Assembly (NCBI GenBank): GCA_046565505.1
Contig: JBKHYJ010000045.1
Coordinates: 62,001-126,000 of the forward strand
Direction of reading: 5' to 3'
Source: JBKHYJ01 sp046565505
GTDB lineage: Bacteria > Acidobacteriota > Blastocatellia > UBA7656
DNA: 64,000 bases
Of this stretch, positions 52,792 through 61,695 are shown piece after piece. Made by a program: the position numbers and the translations under genes. The notes beneath the pieces are model-generated. The model was not told the DNA's origin, did no database searches, and saw nothing but the letters and a program-made list of their open reading frames with translations. Numbering within the stretch: position 1 is the stretch's first letter; the number at the start of each line of letters is the position of its first letter.

Positions 52792-53691
52792 CTAAGCCCC
52801 CGGCCGCGCCTGATACTGGCGGACAAACTCCGGTAGGGCGTCGCGCCAGTGCCGCATCGGCTCAAACCCGACCTTTTCCGCAACCAGGCATCGCATCGCG
52901 GAGTTCTGCGGGCGCGGGGCCAGTTGCTTGAGGTCCGCGCGCCTGATCGGCGTGACCTCAACGTCGCCCATCCCCGCCAGCTCTAGCGCGCGGCGCGCGA
53001 ATTCATACCATGTGGCCGCGCCCGTGCTTGTCACGTGGTGCAGCCCATGCGCGCCGCGCCGGATTATCTCTTCGATGCGCGCGCATGCGTCGGGCGCGTA
53101 GGTCGGGATCGAAGTTTGATCGGCCACGCCTCTGATCGGCACGCCCTCGCGCGCGTATTCAATGACGCGGCTGCCGAAACTCTTCCCGCCCACGCCGAAC
53201 AGCCAGGACGTGCGGATGATGTAGAACCTCTCGGCTTCTTCGCGCACGGCGAGTTCGCCCGCGAGCTTCGACTTGCCGTAAACGCTTTGCGGGCGCGGCT
53301 CGTCCTCCTGCGTGTAGAATCCGGGCTTGGACCCGTCGAATACGTAATCGGTGCTGACGTGAACCACCTCCGCGCCCGACGCCCGGCAGGCGCGCGCGAG
53401 GAACCGCGGGCCGCTTTCATTCACAGCGAATGCTGTATCAGGCTCGGTCTCGCAGCGATCCACGTCGGCCGTGGCTACGCAGTTGATTACGAGGTCAGGG
53501 CTCGCGGCCGCGACGGCGCGCCGCACGTCGTCTTCGCGTGTGATGTCCAGTTCCGGGTGCTTGAGCGCGGTAACGCGCCAGCCCGAACGCGCGAGGTGGC
53601 CGGCCATGACGCGGCCTAAAAGCCCGCCCGCGCCTGTAATGAGCGCGCTCTTTGGCCGGGCGTCGGTCGATTTCTTTTCTTCTTTAATCAT
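52792..53691 (-). CDS. rfbD: dTDP-4-dehydrorhamnose reductase
   Basis: About 299 aa, a short-chain dehydrogenase of the RmlD type. NAD(P)-binding TGAGGLLG, HVSTDYVFDG and the catalytic YGKSK are present. It reduces dTDP-4-keto-rhamnose to dTDP-rhamnose for surface polysaccharides. ATG 53691 (MIKEEKKS) is the more likely start; a TTG at 53700 adds three residues. rfbB lies 90 bp upstream on the same strand; rfbA and rfbC are absent from the window. Confidence 0.93.
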   Translation of the reverse strand: MIKEEKKSTDARPKSALITGAGGLLGRVMAGHLARSGWRVTALKHPELDITREDDVRRAVAAASPDLVINCVATADVDRCETEPDTAFAVNESGPRFLARACRASGAEVVHVSTDYVFDGSKPGFYTQEDEPRPQSVYGKSKLAGELAVREEAERFYIIRTSWLFGVGGKSFGSRVIEYAREGVPIRGVADQTSIPTYAPDACARIEEIIRRGAHGLHHVTSTGAATWYEFARRALELAGMGDVEVTPIRRADLKQLAPRPQNSAMRCLVAEKVGFEPMRHWRDALPEFVRQYQARPGA

Positions 53692-53780
53692 CTGATTCAA
53701 AAATGGTCATGGGGCCGTCGGTCACGCGCGAGGATGATTCGGAATGCCGTGCGCGAAACTCAGCATATCATGCCCTCTGG

Positions 53781-54785
53781 TCACCGCGCCCCGTACATTC
53801 GTTCGTAGTAATCGAGGTACGCGCCCGAACGCGCCCGCGCCACCCACCCGGTGTTATCCCTGTACCATTCGACCGTCTTGCGTATGCCGCTCTCGAAAGT
53901 CTCTCGCGGCCTCCACCCTATCTCCGCCTCTATCTTCGCCGGGTCGGTCGCGTAGCGGCGGTCATGGCCCGGCCTGTCGGCCACGTACTTAATGAGCGAA
54001 TGCGGCTTCCCGAGCAGGTCGAGCATGGCGCGGACGACTTCCAGGTTCGCCATTTCCGCGTGCGCGCCGATGTTATAGACTTCGCCGCTCCGCCCCCGTT
54101 CGAGCACGGCCTCGATAGCCCGGCAGCAGTCTTCCACGTAGAGCCAGTCCCTCACGTTCAGGCCGTCGCCATAGACGGGCAGTTCCTTGTCTTCAAGGGC
54201 GTTGGTGATCATCAGCGGGATGAGCTTTTCGGGGAATTGGTATGGCCCATAGTTGTTCGACGCGCGCGTGGTGACCACGTCCAGCCCGAACGTGACGTGG
54301 GCGGCGCGCACGAGGTGCTCGGCCGCGGCCTTCGACGCGGCGTATGGGCTGTTCGGGCGGATCGGCGACGACTCGGTGAAGTACTCGCCCTCTTCGCATG
54401 AGCCCATGACTTCGTCCGTGGAGATTTGGACGAATCGCGACACGCGCGCCGCCCTGGCCGCGTCGAGCAGGACCTGCGTGCCCGCTACGTTGGTCTCGAT
54501 GAAGTCCGTCGCGCGCTCGATCGAGCGGTCCACATGGGATTCGGCGGCGAAGTTTATCACGGCGTCCGCGCCGCTGATCGATCCGGCCAGCGCCTCCCTG
54601 TCGCGGATGTCGCCGCGCACGAACGAATAATTCTCGCGGTCAGAAACGTCGAGCAGGTTATCGAGGTTGCCCGCGTAGGTGAGCTTGTCGAAATTGACGA
54701 TCTCATAGCCGGGGTGAGCCGCGAGCATGTGGCGGATGAAGTTCGAGCCGATGAACCCCGCCCCGCCTGTTATGAAAAGCCGCAT
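53781..54785 (-). CDS. rfbB: dTDP-glucose 4,6-dehydratase
   Basis: 334 aa, extended SDR fold. NAD+ site ITGGAGFIGSN, catalytic Thr-Asp-Glu in STDEVMG and YxxxK in YAASKAAAEH. It converts dTDP-glucose to dTDP-4-keto-6-deoxyglucose, the second step to dTDP-rhamnose. ATG 54785 follows AGAGGGACCGT; a longer frame from 54809 lacks such a site. Runs ahead of rfbD in the same direction. Confidence 0.96.
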   Translation of the reverse strand: MRLFITGGAGFIGSNFIRHMLAAHPGYEIVNFDKLTYAGNLDNLLDVSDRENYSFVRGDIRDREALAGSISGADAVINFAAESHVDRSIERATDFIETNVAGTQVLLDAARAARVSRFVQISTDEVMGSCEEGEYFTESSPIRPNSPYAASKAAAEHLVRAAHVTFGLDVVTTRASNNYGPYQFPEKLIPLMITNALEDKELPVYGDGLNVRDWLYVEDCCRAIEAVLERGRSGEVYNIGAHAEMANLEVVRAMLDLLGKPHSLIKYVADRPGHDRRYATDPAKIEAEIGWRPRETFESGIRKTVEWYRDNTGWVARARSGAYLDYYERMYGAR

Positions 54786-55199
54786 ACGGTCCCTCTTCGT
54801 GCTTGCCATCGAACGCGATTCCGCATTGTAGTCCAGCGGGTCTTCAGAGTCTAGCGCGATGGCGGGCAGCCCGGCCGGCCGCGGCTTGCTAGACTCTCAA
54901 GACGGGACTGTGATATATTGCGCGGCCTAAAGTCAGGCGCAGTTCTGTAGTTAAAATTATCATACGGGTCCGTTAGATATTTGGTTCAAGGGCAGGGCGT
55001 CATTGCGTTCCGGGGGACAGGCCGGTCGTTCCGCCTGGGGTTTTGCACAGTCAAAAGGGTAACCTTCGAGGCTCTGGTTATCCTGATTTATCCGGCGGGC
55101 GTCCGCCACCCGGACATCGACGTCTCAGTTAGTTCTTCCTTTCACTCACTATCGTGGAATCGCTGACACCGGCGAGCAAAAGAATTCGAGGAGGCAAAG
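54786..55199. other. Long leader region before the exosortase substrate gene
   Basis: About 410 bp between divergent rfbB and the CHRD gene. A TATATT (54914-54919) may be a -10 box, but no matched -35 was found. I compared the 55030-55110 part with a c-di-GMP (GEMM) riboswitch and did not find it convincing. GAGGAGG before ATG 55200 is a strong ribosome binding site. Confidence 0.5.
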
Positions 55200-56027
55200 A
55201 TGAAAAGGACCATCGCTTCGGTTATCCTGATGGCGTTGACAGTGCTGTCCGTGGCGTCCGTGATGATGCGGCCCGTCAGGGCCGACATAGTCGTATTCAC
55301 GGCTCAACTGTTAGCCAGTAACGAAGTACCCCCGATCACCAACGCGGACCGAAACGCCTTCGGCACGGCGACCGTCACCCTGGACACGGTCGCCAACACC
55401 GCGAGGTTTGATTTCAACCTTGAGAACGCCGTCGGGAGCACCGTGCTGATACTCGCGCACATTCACGAAGGCCCGCCGGGCGTGATCGGCCCCGTGAGGG
55501 TTGACTCGGGGCTGTCGCCCGCGAACCCCATCCCGCTCGTCAATGGCAGCGCGTCGGTAACACGCACGGGGCTGACCGTCCCGGCCGACGTCAGGGACAG
55601 GATTCTCGCGAACCCGTCCGCCTTCTACTTCAACGTGCACACGAACCTCAACCCGGTGGGCGTCGCCCGCGGCCAGCTCGTGCGCGCCGCGGCGGTCACG
55701 CCCGGGACCAGCGCGCCGACGCTTTCCGAGTGGGGCCTCATACTGATGACGCTGCTATTCGTCGCGGCCGGCACGTTCTTCCTGGTCGGGCGCGGCAAAA
55801 CAGCCTCTCCCGATGGCGCGCACGGGGCCGCGGTCATGCTGGCGGGCCCGGAGAGGTCCGTCGATTGGAAGTTGTTGGCACAGGTCGCGCTGTGTGTGGA
55901 GGCGGTCGTGGCGGTCGGGCTGCTCGCGTTCGCGGCGGGCGCCGTTGACGTGCTCGGGGCTTTGACTTCGGGGCTCGTCGTGGCGTTCATACTGCACCTG
56001 TTCATCGGCGGCGCGCGCCGCCGATGA
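55200..56027 (+). CDS. CHRD-domain protein with IPTL-CTERM-type sorting signal and extra tail
   Basis: 275 aa. Signal peptide (ILMALTVLSVASVMMRPVRA), then a CHRD domain (about 30-163; LAHIHEGPPG, FNVHTN). At 172-195 is the exosortase H recognition pattern (APTLSEWGLILM, hydrophobic helix, then RGK). In typical IPTL-CTERM proteins this is the very end. Here about 75 more residues follow, with two more hydrophobic helices (about 226-246 and 252-270) and a RRR end. The gene for exosortase H is 154 bp downstream, so this is its likely substrate. GAGGAGG precedes the ATG. Confidence 0.88.
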   Translation: MKRTIASVILMALTVLSVASVMMRPVRADIVVFTAQLLASNEVPPITNADRNAFGTATVTLDTVANTARFDFNLENAVGSTVLILAHIHEGPPGVIGPVRVDSGLSPANPIPLVNGSASVTRTGLTVPADVRDRILANPSAFYFNVHTNLNPVGVARGQLVRAAAVTPGTSAPTLSEWGLILMTLLFVAAGTFFLVGRGKTASPDGAHGAAVMLAGPERSVDWKLLAQVALCVEAVVAVGLLAFAAGAVDVLGALTSGLVVAFILHLFIGGARRR

Positions 56028-56181
56028 CGGCGGCCCGAGTCTAATCCAGACGGGTGGTGAGAGGCGGGCATGCGCGATGGCAGTCGCGCGGCTCGCCCTT
56101 CATCACTCGTCTCTGCTTGTTGCCCCGCCGTTTCAAATCCGGCGAAACTCCGCGGCGTGACTAGGGCCGGGCCAGGCGACT

Positions 56182-56718
56182 ATGCGGGCGGTAGAGAAGG
56201 TTATAGAATTTTTCACCGCGAACCGGAAGTCGGTCCGCTTTCTGACGCTGTTCGCCCTCATCTTCGGGGCGAGCTATTTCCTCTTCGGCATAACGCCGGG
56301 CGTCCGCCAGGGGGTCATCAAGCCTTACACGGAATGGCTGGCGGGGGCCGTCGCCTCGATAATCAACCTGTTCGGCGCCGGCGCGACGGCCAGGGGGGCG
56401 CTCGTCGAGTCGCCGCGCTTCTCAATCAACATAGCAATGGGCTGCGAGGGCGTTGAGGCGTCGAGCCTCTTTATGGCCGGGGTGATAGCGTTCCCGACTT
56501 CGTGGCGGGCTAAGCTGATAGGCCTCGGTGCCGGCGTCCCGCTCATCCACGCCATCAACCTCGCGCGGCTCGTGGGGCTTTACTACGCGGGTATATACCT
56601 GCCATCGGTAGTCGAAGAAGTCCATGTCTACGTCGCCCAAACCGTCGTTATCCTACTCTCAACGGCCATCCTCATCTTCTGGCTCGAACGATTCGCTACT
56701 GAACATAGGCGGGCATAG
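56182..56718 (+). CDS. xrtH: Exosortase H-type transpeptidase
   Basis: 178 aa, a multi-pass membrane protein of the exosortase/archaeosortase family. Candidate catalytic residues are Cys88 (AMGCEGVEA), Arg129 (NLARLVG) and His148 (EEVHVYV), at the family spacing. XrtH is the variant paired with IPTL-CTERM sorting signals, matching the gene upstream. It is expected to cleave the signal at the membrane and transfer the protein to a surface polymer. The next ORF overlaps its 3' end. Confidence 0.9.
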   Translation: MRAVEKVIEFFTANRKSVRFLTLFALIFGASYFLFGITPGVRQGVIKPYTEWLAGAVASIINLFGAGATARGALVESPRFSINIAMGCEGVEASSLFMAGVIAFPTSWRAKLIGLGAGVPLIHAINLARLVGLYYAGIYLPSVVEEVHVYVAQTVVILLSTAILIFWLERFATEHRRA

Positions 56719-57364
56719 GTGGCTCAGGCTGTTGGTGCTGGCCCTGGTCGTGTACCTGGTGCTGCTCCCCCTGTGGTGGGCGGCGCTCGGCCAGCTCGCC
56801 GCCTTCACGGCGACGCTCGCCGATTGGGTCTACCGCCTCTTCGACCCGCTCGTGACGATCAACCCGGACGGCAAAGTCGTGCGCGTCTTCGTGCGCGCGC
56901 CGGAGCAGAGCGGGTTCGCCAGATCGAACCCTTATCAACTGTCGCTGCGGATGGACACGGTGACTTACGGGATGCCTATGCTCGCGGCGCTCGTGTTAGT
57001 CACGCGCGCGGGCTCTGTGTTCGCTAAAGCGCGCGGGCTTGTCATCGGCCTGGCCGTGATGACGTTTCTGACCGTGCTCGCCGTGATGATGTGGGCGAAG
57101 CTCGCGAGCGTGCAGCTCGACGAGCGCATATGGCAGGCCGGGGCCGGCACCCGCTCGGCCTTCTTTTATTACACCTTTCATGGCTACGCATTTTCCCAGC
57201 CCGTTGTGGCGGTCGGCATCTGGCTGGCCCTTGTGATGCTCGGCATGTTCAAAGCAGGGGTTGAGGAAGAAAAACCTGTGGCGGCGCCCGTCGCGGTCGG
57301 CCGTAATGCTTTGTGCCCGTGCGGCAGCGGGCGGAAATACAAGCGCTGCTGCGGGAACGCGTGA
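56624..57364 (+). CDS. Exosortase H-associated membrane protein ending in a SEC-C motif
   Basis: Up to 246 aa. After a hydrophobic start (RWLRLLVLALVVYLVLLPLWWAAL) come about four transmembrane segments and a loop between the first two with DPLVTINPDGKVV. The C-terminus is a SEC-C zinc motif (CPCGSGRKYKRCCG), as at the SecA C-terminus. The ATG at 56624 would overlap xrtH by 95 bp; a later alternative start near 56700 is more likely, so the start is uncertain. Membrane proteins of this size accompany xrtH in other genomes, but the SEC-C end looks unusual. Function unknown. Confidence 0.75.
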   Translation: MSTSPKPSLSYSQRPSSSSGSNDSLLNIGGHRWLRLLVLALVVYLVLLPLWWAALGQLAAFTATLADWVYRLFDPLVTINPDGKVVRVFVRAPEQSGFARSNPYQLSLRMDTVTYGMPMLAALVLVTRAGSVFAKARGLVIGLAVMTFLTVLAVMMWAKLASVQLDERIWQAGAGTRSAFFYYTFHGYAFSQPVVAVGIWLALVMLGMFKAGVEEEKPVAAPVAVGRNALCPCGSGRKYKRCCGNA

Positions 57365-57414
57365 CGCTCGGCCACAGCACCGCCGCGTGTATTCGGCCCC
57401 CGCCTGTCGCGGGG

Positions 57415-58287
57415 CTACCGTGTGAAGCTGAACGGGTCCGAGAGAGAGCCGTCGGGGTTCTTGACCTGTAGCCTCACGGTCTGCCCGCGCTCTATGCTCT
57501 TGCCCGCCTTCTTCGCCACCAGCACGGTATCGGGGTGGTCCGAATCGTTCGATACTTTCTTGACCTTATCGCCGTCGGAGGCAGGGGTCTCGCAAGAGTC
57601 GCACATGTAAAGCGTCGCGCCGTCGCCAAAATTTTCGCCCATCACTAAGAGCTTCTTGCCGCTCACGCTGGCGCTGTTGATCCTGGGCGGCCCGGTCGGC
57701 TGCGCCGCGGCCGGGTTGACCGTCACGTTCGCGAGGTAGATGCGATCCCCGGTTTCCGAGCCGCTTTGGTCGGCCTGATTCCCCGCCGCGTAAAAGGTGA
57801 CGGGCCCGGCGTCCCCGGATGGGGCGACCCAATTGAAGGTCCACATCGCCCCGCCATGCTGGCCCGGGAACGACCCGTTGAAGGTGTGCTCTATGTACTG
57901 CCGCCCGGCCTGGGAGTCGAGCTGGGTCAGGTTGTTCAAGGGCTGCAGGTCGCCCGCCCTCGCGCCCCCCGCCAGCGCCGTCAGTTGAAAGCCCCACTGC
58001 ATGCGTGACCCGCTCGTGGTCGTGTGCTTTACGGTTATCTGGTAGGTCCTCCCCGGCTCGTAGCTCGAAGGGGCCGAGATCGAGAACGCGCTCGCGTCTT
58101 GCGAAGGCGTCCCCAGGTGGCACTCCGTGCAGTTGTTCTCTCCGGGCGCGCCCGTGTGCGCGGCGGGCGGCCCGCCCGAAAATCCGTGCACGGTCATGAT
58201 GGCTCGGTCGCCCGTCAATAGCGCCGCCGCCAGGCCCGCGGCGAATAGAATCAGGCTTATGGCTTTAGCTTTTTCTTTTTTCAACAT
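57415..58287 (-). CDS. Exported choice-of-anchor V (Reeler-like) protein with a c-haem motif
   Basis: 290 aa from ATG 58287 (GGGAGGTTGCC upstream). A signal segment (AISLILFAAGLAAALL) is followed by HTGAPGENNCTECHLG, whose CxxCH (C53-H57) would bind one c-type haem. A Reeler/choice-of-anchor V beta-sandwich follows (about 65-200; GFQLTAL, HTFNGSF, WVAPSGDAGPVTFYA), then an IPT-like domain with a separate CDSCETP pair. Such proteins are common in Acidobacteriota and Bacteroidetes, in which a C-terminal sorting signal may follow; none is visible here. Its electron-transfer role is unproven. Confidence 0.82.
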   Translation of the reverse strand: MLKKEKAKAISLILFAAGLAAALLTGDRAIMTVHGFSGGPPAAHTGAPGENNCTECHLGTPSQDASAFSISAPSSYEPGRTYQITVKHTTTSGSRMQWGFQLTALAGGARAGDLQPLNNLTQLDSQAGRQYIEHTFNGSFPGQHGGAMWTFNWVAPSGDAGPVTFYAAGNQADQSGSETGDRIYLANVTVNPAAAQPTGPPRINSASVSGKKLLVMGENFGDGATLYMCDSCETPASDGDKVKKVSNDSDHPDTVLVAKKAGKSIERGQTVRLQVKNPDGSLSDPFSFTR

Positions 58288-58570
58288 GGCAACCTCCCGG
58301 GCTGTGCCTCCCCGGCCGCGTAGAGCCGGGCGGCGAATTATTTCGTACTGCAATGGGGGACTGCAACCGCTCGCGGTGAGGGCAAAGCAAGCACGTTCCC
58401 GCTCACTAGCTTCCACATGAATATTATGAGGATGATTACGACTCAAAAGTACATTCATTCGGATGAAAAAGCAATTGGAAGAATCCGCTAACGGGGGCCG
58501 CCGAACTCACACCGCCGGGGCGGGCCCCGCGCTCCGCGCCCCCGCCGATCCATGCTAGATTATTCTTAAC

Positions 58571-61500
58571 ATGCCCGACGAGCGACCGAGCGCCATCGAA
58601 TCTTTCATCCGCATGCTGCCGGACCCGGCCGGCGCGCGCGCTTTTCTGGATCGGCTGGAGGCGGTCCGGCCCGTCGATTACGAGCGCAGCCAACTCCTGC
58701 TTTCGCGCCTGCTGACCATCGCGGCCTACAGCCCTTTCCTGGCCGAGACCGTGCTCCGCCATCCCGAATATATCGACTGGCTACACGGCGAGACCGGGGG
58801 CCGCCTCGACTCGGGCAAGACGACCGAGCAGCTTTCCGAAGACCTGGCCCGCTTCGTCACACGCATGATTGATGGCGACGTGCGGACGCGCCTCGCGCGC
58901 TTTAAGCGCAGGGAGCTTCTGAGAATCTACCTGCGCGACTGCCTCGCCATAGCGACGCTCTCCGAGGTCACGGAAGAGCTGTCGAACCTCGCAGACGTGA
59001 TACTCGGCTACGCGCTGAAGCTCGCCTATCAAGAGGCGTCGAACCGCCACGGCGCCCCGCAGGCGCGCGGAGGGCGCGGGCGCATAGAGGCGGCGGAATT
59101 CGCCATCGTCGCGCTGGGCAAGCTCGGCTGCCGCGAGTTGAATTACGCGTCCGACATCGACTTGCTATTCCTCTACGCGGGGGCGGGGGAGACGGCGGGC
59201 GATGGCCGCCGCCGGGAGTCCGTCGTCAGCAATAAAGAGTTCTTCGCCGCCGTCGCCGAGAGCGTGGTCCGAATGATCGGCAGCAACACCGGCGAAGGCG
59301 CAGTCTACAGAATAGACTTGAGGCTCCGCCCCTACGGGCGCGACGGGGACACGGTCTGGGAGGTCGAGCGCGCGGCTGATTACTATCACAACAAGGCTCA
59401 CAACTGGGAGCGCCAGGCGCTCATACGTGCGCGCGCGGCGGCGGGCAGCGAAGCCGTCGTGGCGCGGTTCCTGGGGCTGGTGCGCGACGTGGTGTTCGCG
59501 GCGGATTCGCTGCCCGGCGCGTTCGAGGAGGTGCGTAAGGCGAAAGAGAAGATAGACCGCAAGGCCGCAACGAGGACGGGCGGGTTCAACGTCAAGCTGG
59601 GCCGGGGCGGCATAAGGGAAATAGAATTCATCGCACAGGCGTTGCAACTCGAATACGGCGGGCGCGAGCCGTGGGTGAGGGCCGCGCAGACGCTCATAGT
59701 GATTGCGCGATTGGCCGAGAAAGGTTACCTAACGGAGTCGGAGCGTGCGCGGCTGTCCGCGGCTTACACCTTCCTGCGCACCGTAGAGCACCGCTTGCAG
59801 ATGGAGCACGGCGCGCAGACGCACACGCTCCCGGTCTCGCGAGAGCGGCTGCACACGCTCGCGCGCCGGTGCGGCTACGCGGAAGCGGACGACGCCGCGA
59901 CTCAATTCACGCGGGACCTCGAGGCCCACGCGGCCGCGGTGCGCGCCATCTACAACCGCGTCTTTGCCGGCGCCGGCCCCCCGCAAATCGCCGTCCCGCC
60001 GGACCCGCGCGGCGGGGCGGAAGAGGAGGTCGATGATGAAACCGCGCGGCTCATAAAACAAACGGCCTCGGCAGTGCGCGCCTTGATGGCGACTCTCAAC
60101 GGCGACGACCCTGAAGAAGAGAAACTCGCGGCCGGCGAGGCGGCTGTCGAGCGGAGTATAACTTCCGCGCTCGCGTCTGCGATCAACCCGCTGCGCTCGC
60201 TCCGCAACCTCTACGCCTGGGCTGACTCGCTCGCCACGTACACGCGCGATCACATTCATGCGAGCGGCTGGTCCGTGCTGGCTAATAACTGGCCCGCGCT
60301 CATCGAGCGGCTGGTCCCGACTCTGAGCAGCCAGTACCTTTCACATATTCTAGTGTCACGCCCCGCGCTCGCCTGCGCGCTTGTCGACGAGTCCGTACAT
60401 GGCGTGGCGGATTTTTACCGCGCGATCCGACGGGCGGTCGCCAAAGAAAGCGGCCCCGCGCAGAAGGCGGACGCACTGCGCCGCGTGTGGTATCGGTTGA
60501 TCGTCGAGATAGGCTACAAAGACATGGTGTCGGTCGGGGCCGCGCGTGCCGGGGCTCGCGACGGGCAACAAGAAAGCTCAAACTCGCCGGCCGACCACAC
60601 GCCGCCTATGAATCTTCCGCGGGCCCGAGTCCCGAGTCCCGAGGCGCCGGCCTGGCGGTTGAATAATCTGGAACAGACCGGGCTGGCCGAAGCCGCCCTC
60701 CGCTCGGCGGTTGAGATAGCGCTCGGATCGCTCGGCCTTCGGGCGGTGCGTGCGGAGAGTTTGCCATTCGCCATACTGGGCCTCGGGCGGCTAGGGCACT
60801 CGGGGATGGATTATGGCTCTGACCTGGACCTTCTCATGGTCTTCGATGATATGGCCGAATGGCCCCCGCCGCGGTACGACCCGACGCAGAGCGCCTCGAC
60901 GGGGCCGGCCTCGTCGAGGATCGAATTGATGCCGGAAAGCAACGCGCCGGCGTGGCCCCAGTCTCCGCAAGAGTTCTACGCAAGGCTAGGGGCCGAGCTT
61001 GTTCACACCCTTTCGTCCATAACTCGCGAGGGGCTGCTGTACCGCATAGATTTGAGGCTGAGGCCGGAAGGCAAAAGCGGGCCGCTCGCGCAGGGGATGA
61101 GCGGGTTGCTGTCTTATCTAGCACAGCGCGCGTCCGCATGGGAGCATTCGGCGTACCTGAAAGCGCGCGAGGTCGCGGGCAATTTGGAGTTGGGAGAGAG
61201 GGCGAGGCTTGCCATCTGCGACGCATGTTTCGACGCCGCCTCGCGCAACAGCTCGCTCAAAGAAGAGCTGGCGGGCATGCGGGAGCGGCTAGAAAAAGAG
61301 AAGGCGCGGCAGGGCAGGCCTGACATCAAATGGGGCAGGGGCGGGATGATAGACGTTTATTTCATCACGCGATACCTTCAGCTCCGCGACCGCGCCCACT
61401 TCCCCACGGAGCAAGGCACGACGGCGCTCATACTGCACCTCGGGTCGCGGGCTTCTCTCGACGCGGAGTCAACGCGGTCGCTGTACGAAGGCTACTCCTT

Positions 61501-61687
61501 CCTGCGAAGGCTAGATCACTGGATGCGGCTCCTGCTCGACAGGCCGACCCCCGCACTGCCCTCGTCCCATGTCGCCCTGGCGGACCTCGCCCGCGCGCTC
61601 GGCTTCACGTCGGCCGAAGAATTCGAGCGGCAGTTCGCCAGTCACACGGCGGCGATACGCGATGTTTATGATCGGCTCTTGAGGTGA
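58571..61687 (+). CDS. glnE: Glutamine synthetase adenylyltransferase/deadenylylase
   Basis: 1038 aa, slightly longer than E. coli GlnE (about 946). Two nucleotidyltransferase domains are present, with active sites LNYASDIDLLFLY (N-terminal, about 195) and MDYGSDLDLLMVF (C-terminal, about 755), each followed by an all-helical GlnE/GlnD regulatory domain. The C-terminal module adds AMP to glutamine synthetase and the N-terminal removes it, under PII control. glnA begins this window. A Pro/Ser-rich insertion lies before the second domain (about 670-700). The start at ATG 58571 opens directly on the helical N-terminus. Confidence 0.96.
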   Translation: MPDERPSAIESFIRMLPDPAGARAFLDRLEAVRPVDYERSQLLLSRLLTIAAYSPFLAETVLRHPEYIDWLHGETGGRLDSGKTTEQLSEDLARFVTRMIDGDVRTRLARFKRRELLRIYLRDCLAIATLSEVTEELSNLADVILGYALKLAYQEASNRHGAPQARGGRGRIEAAEFAIVALGKLGCRELNYASDIDLLFLYAGAGETAGDGRRRESVVSNKEFFAAVAESVVRMIGSNTGEGAVYRIDLRLRPYGRDGDTVWEVERAADYYHNKAHNWERQALIRARAAAGSEAVVARFLGLVRDVVFAADSLPGAFEEVRKAKEKIDRKAATRTGGFNVKLGRGGIREIEFIAQALQLEYGGREPWVRAAQTLIVIARLAEKGYLTESERARLSAAYTFLRTVEHRLQMEHGAQTHTLPVSRERLHTLARRCGYAEADDAATQFTRDLEAHAAAVRAIYNRVFAGAGPPQIAVPPDPRGGAEEEVDDETARLIKQTASAVRALMATLNGDDPEEEKLAAGEAAVERSITSALASAINPLRSLRNLYAWADSLATYTRDHIHASGWSVLANNWPALIERLVPTLSSQYLSHILVSRPALACALVDESVHGVADFYRAIRRAVAKESGPAQKADALRRVWYRLIVEIGYKDMVSVGAARAGARDGQQESSNSPADHTPPMNLPRARVPSPEAPAWRLNNLEQTGLAEAALRSAVEIALGSLGLRAVRAESLPFAILGLGRLGHSGMDYGSDLDLLMVFDDMAEWPPPRYDPTQSASTGPASSRIELMPESNAPAWPQSPQEFYARLGAELVHTLSSITREGLLYRIDLRLRPEGKSGPLAQGMSGLLSYLAQRASAWEHSAYLKAREVAGNLELGERARLAICDACFDAASRNSSLKEELAGMRERLEKEKARQGRPDIKWGRGGMIDVYFITRYLQLRDRAHFPTEQGTTALILHLGSRASLDAESTRSLYEGYSFLRRLDHWMRLLLDRPTPALPSSHVALADLARALGFTSAEEFERQFASHTAAIRDVYDRLLR

Positions 61688-61695
61688 GCGCGCCT

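Noticed and set aside
55030..55110. c-di-GMP (GEMM) riboswitch before the CHRD gene
   Set aside because: Some similarity to the conserved core, but no matching helices or tetraloop receptor.
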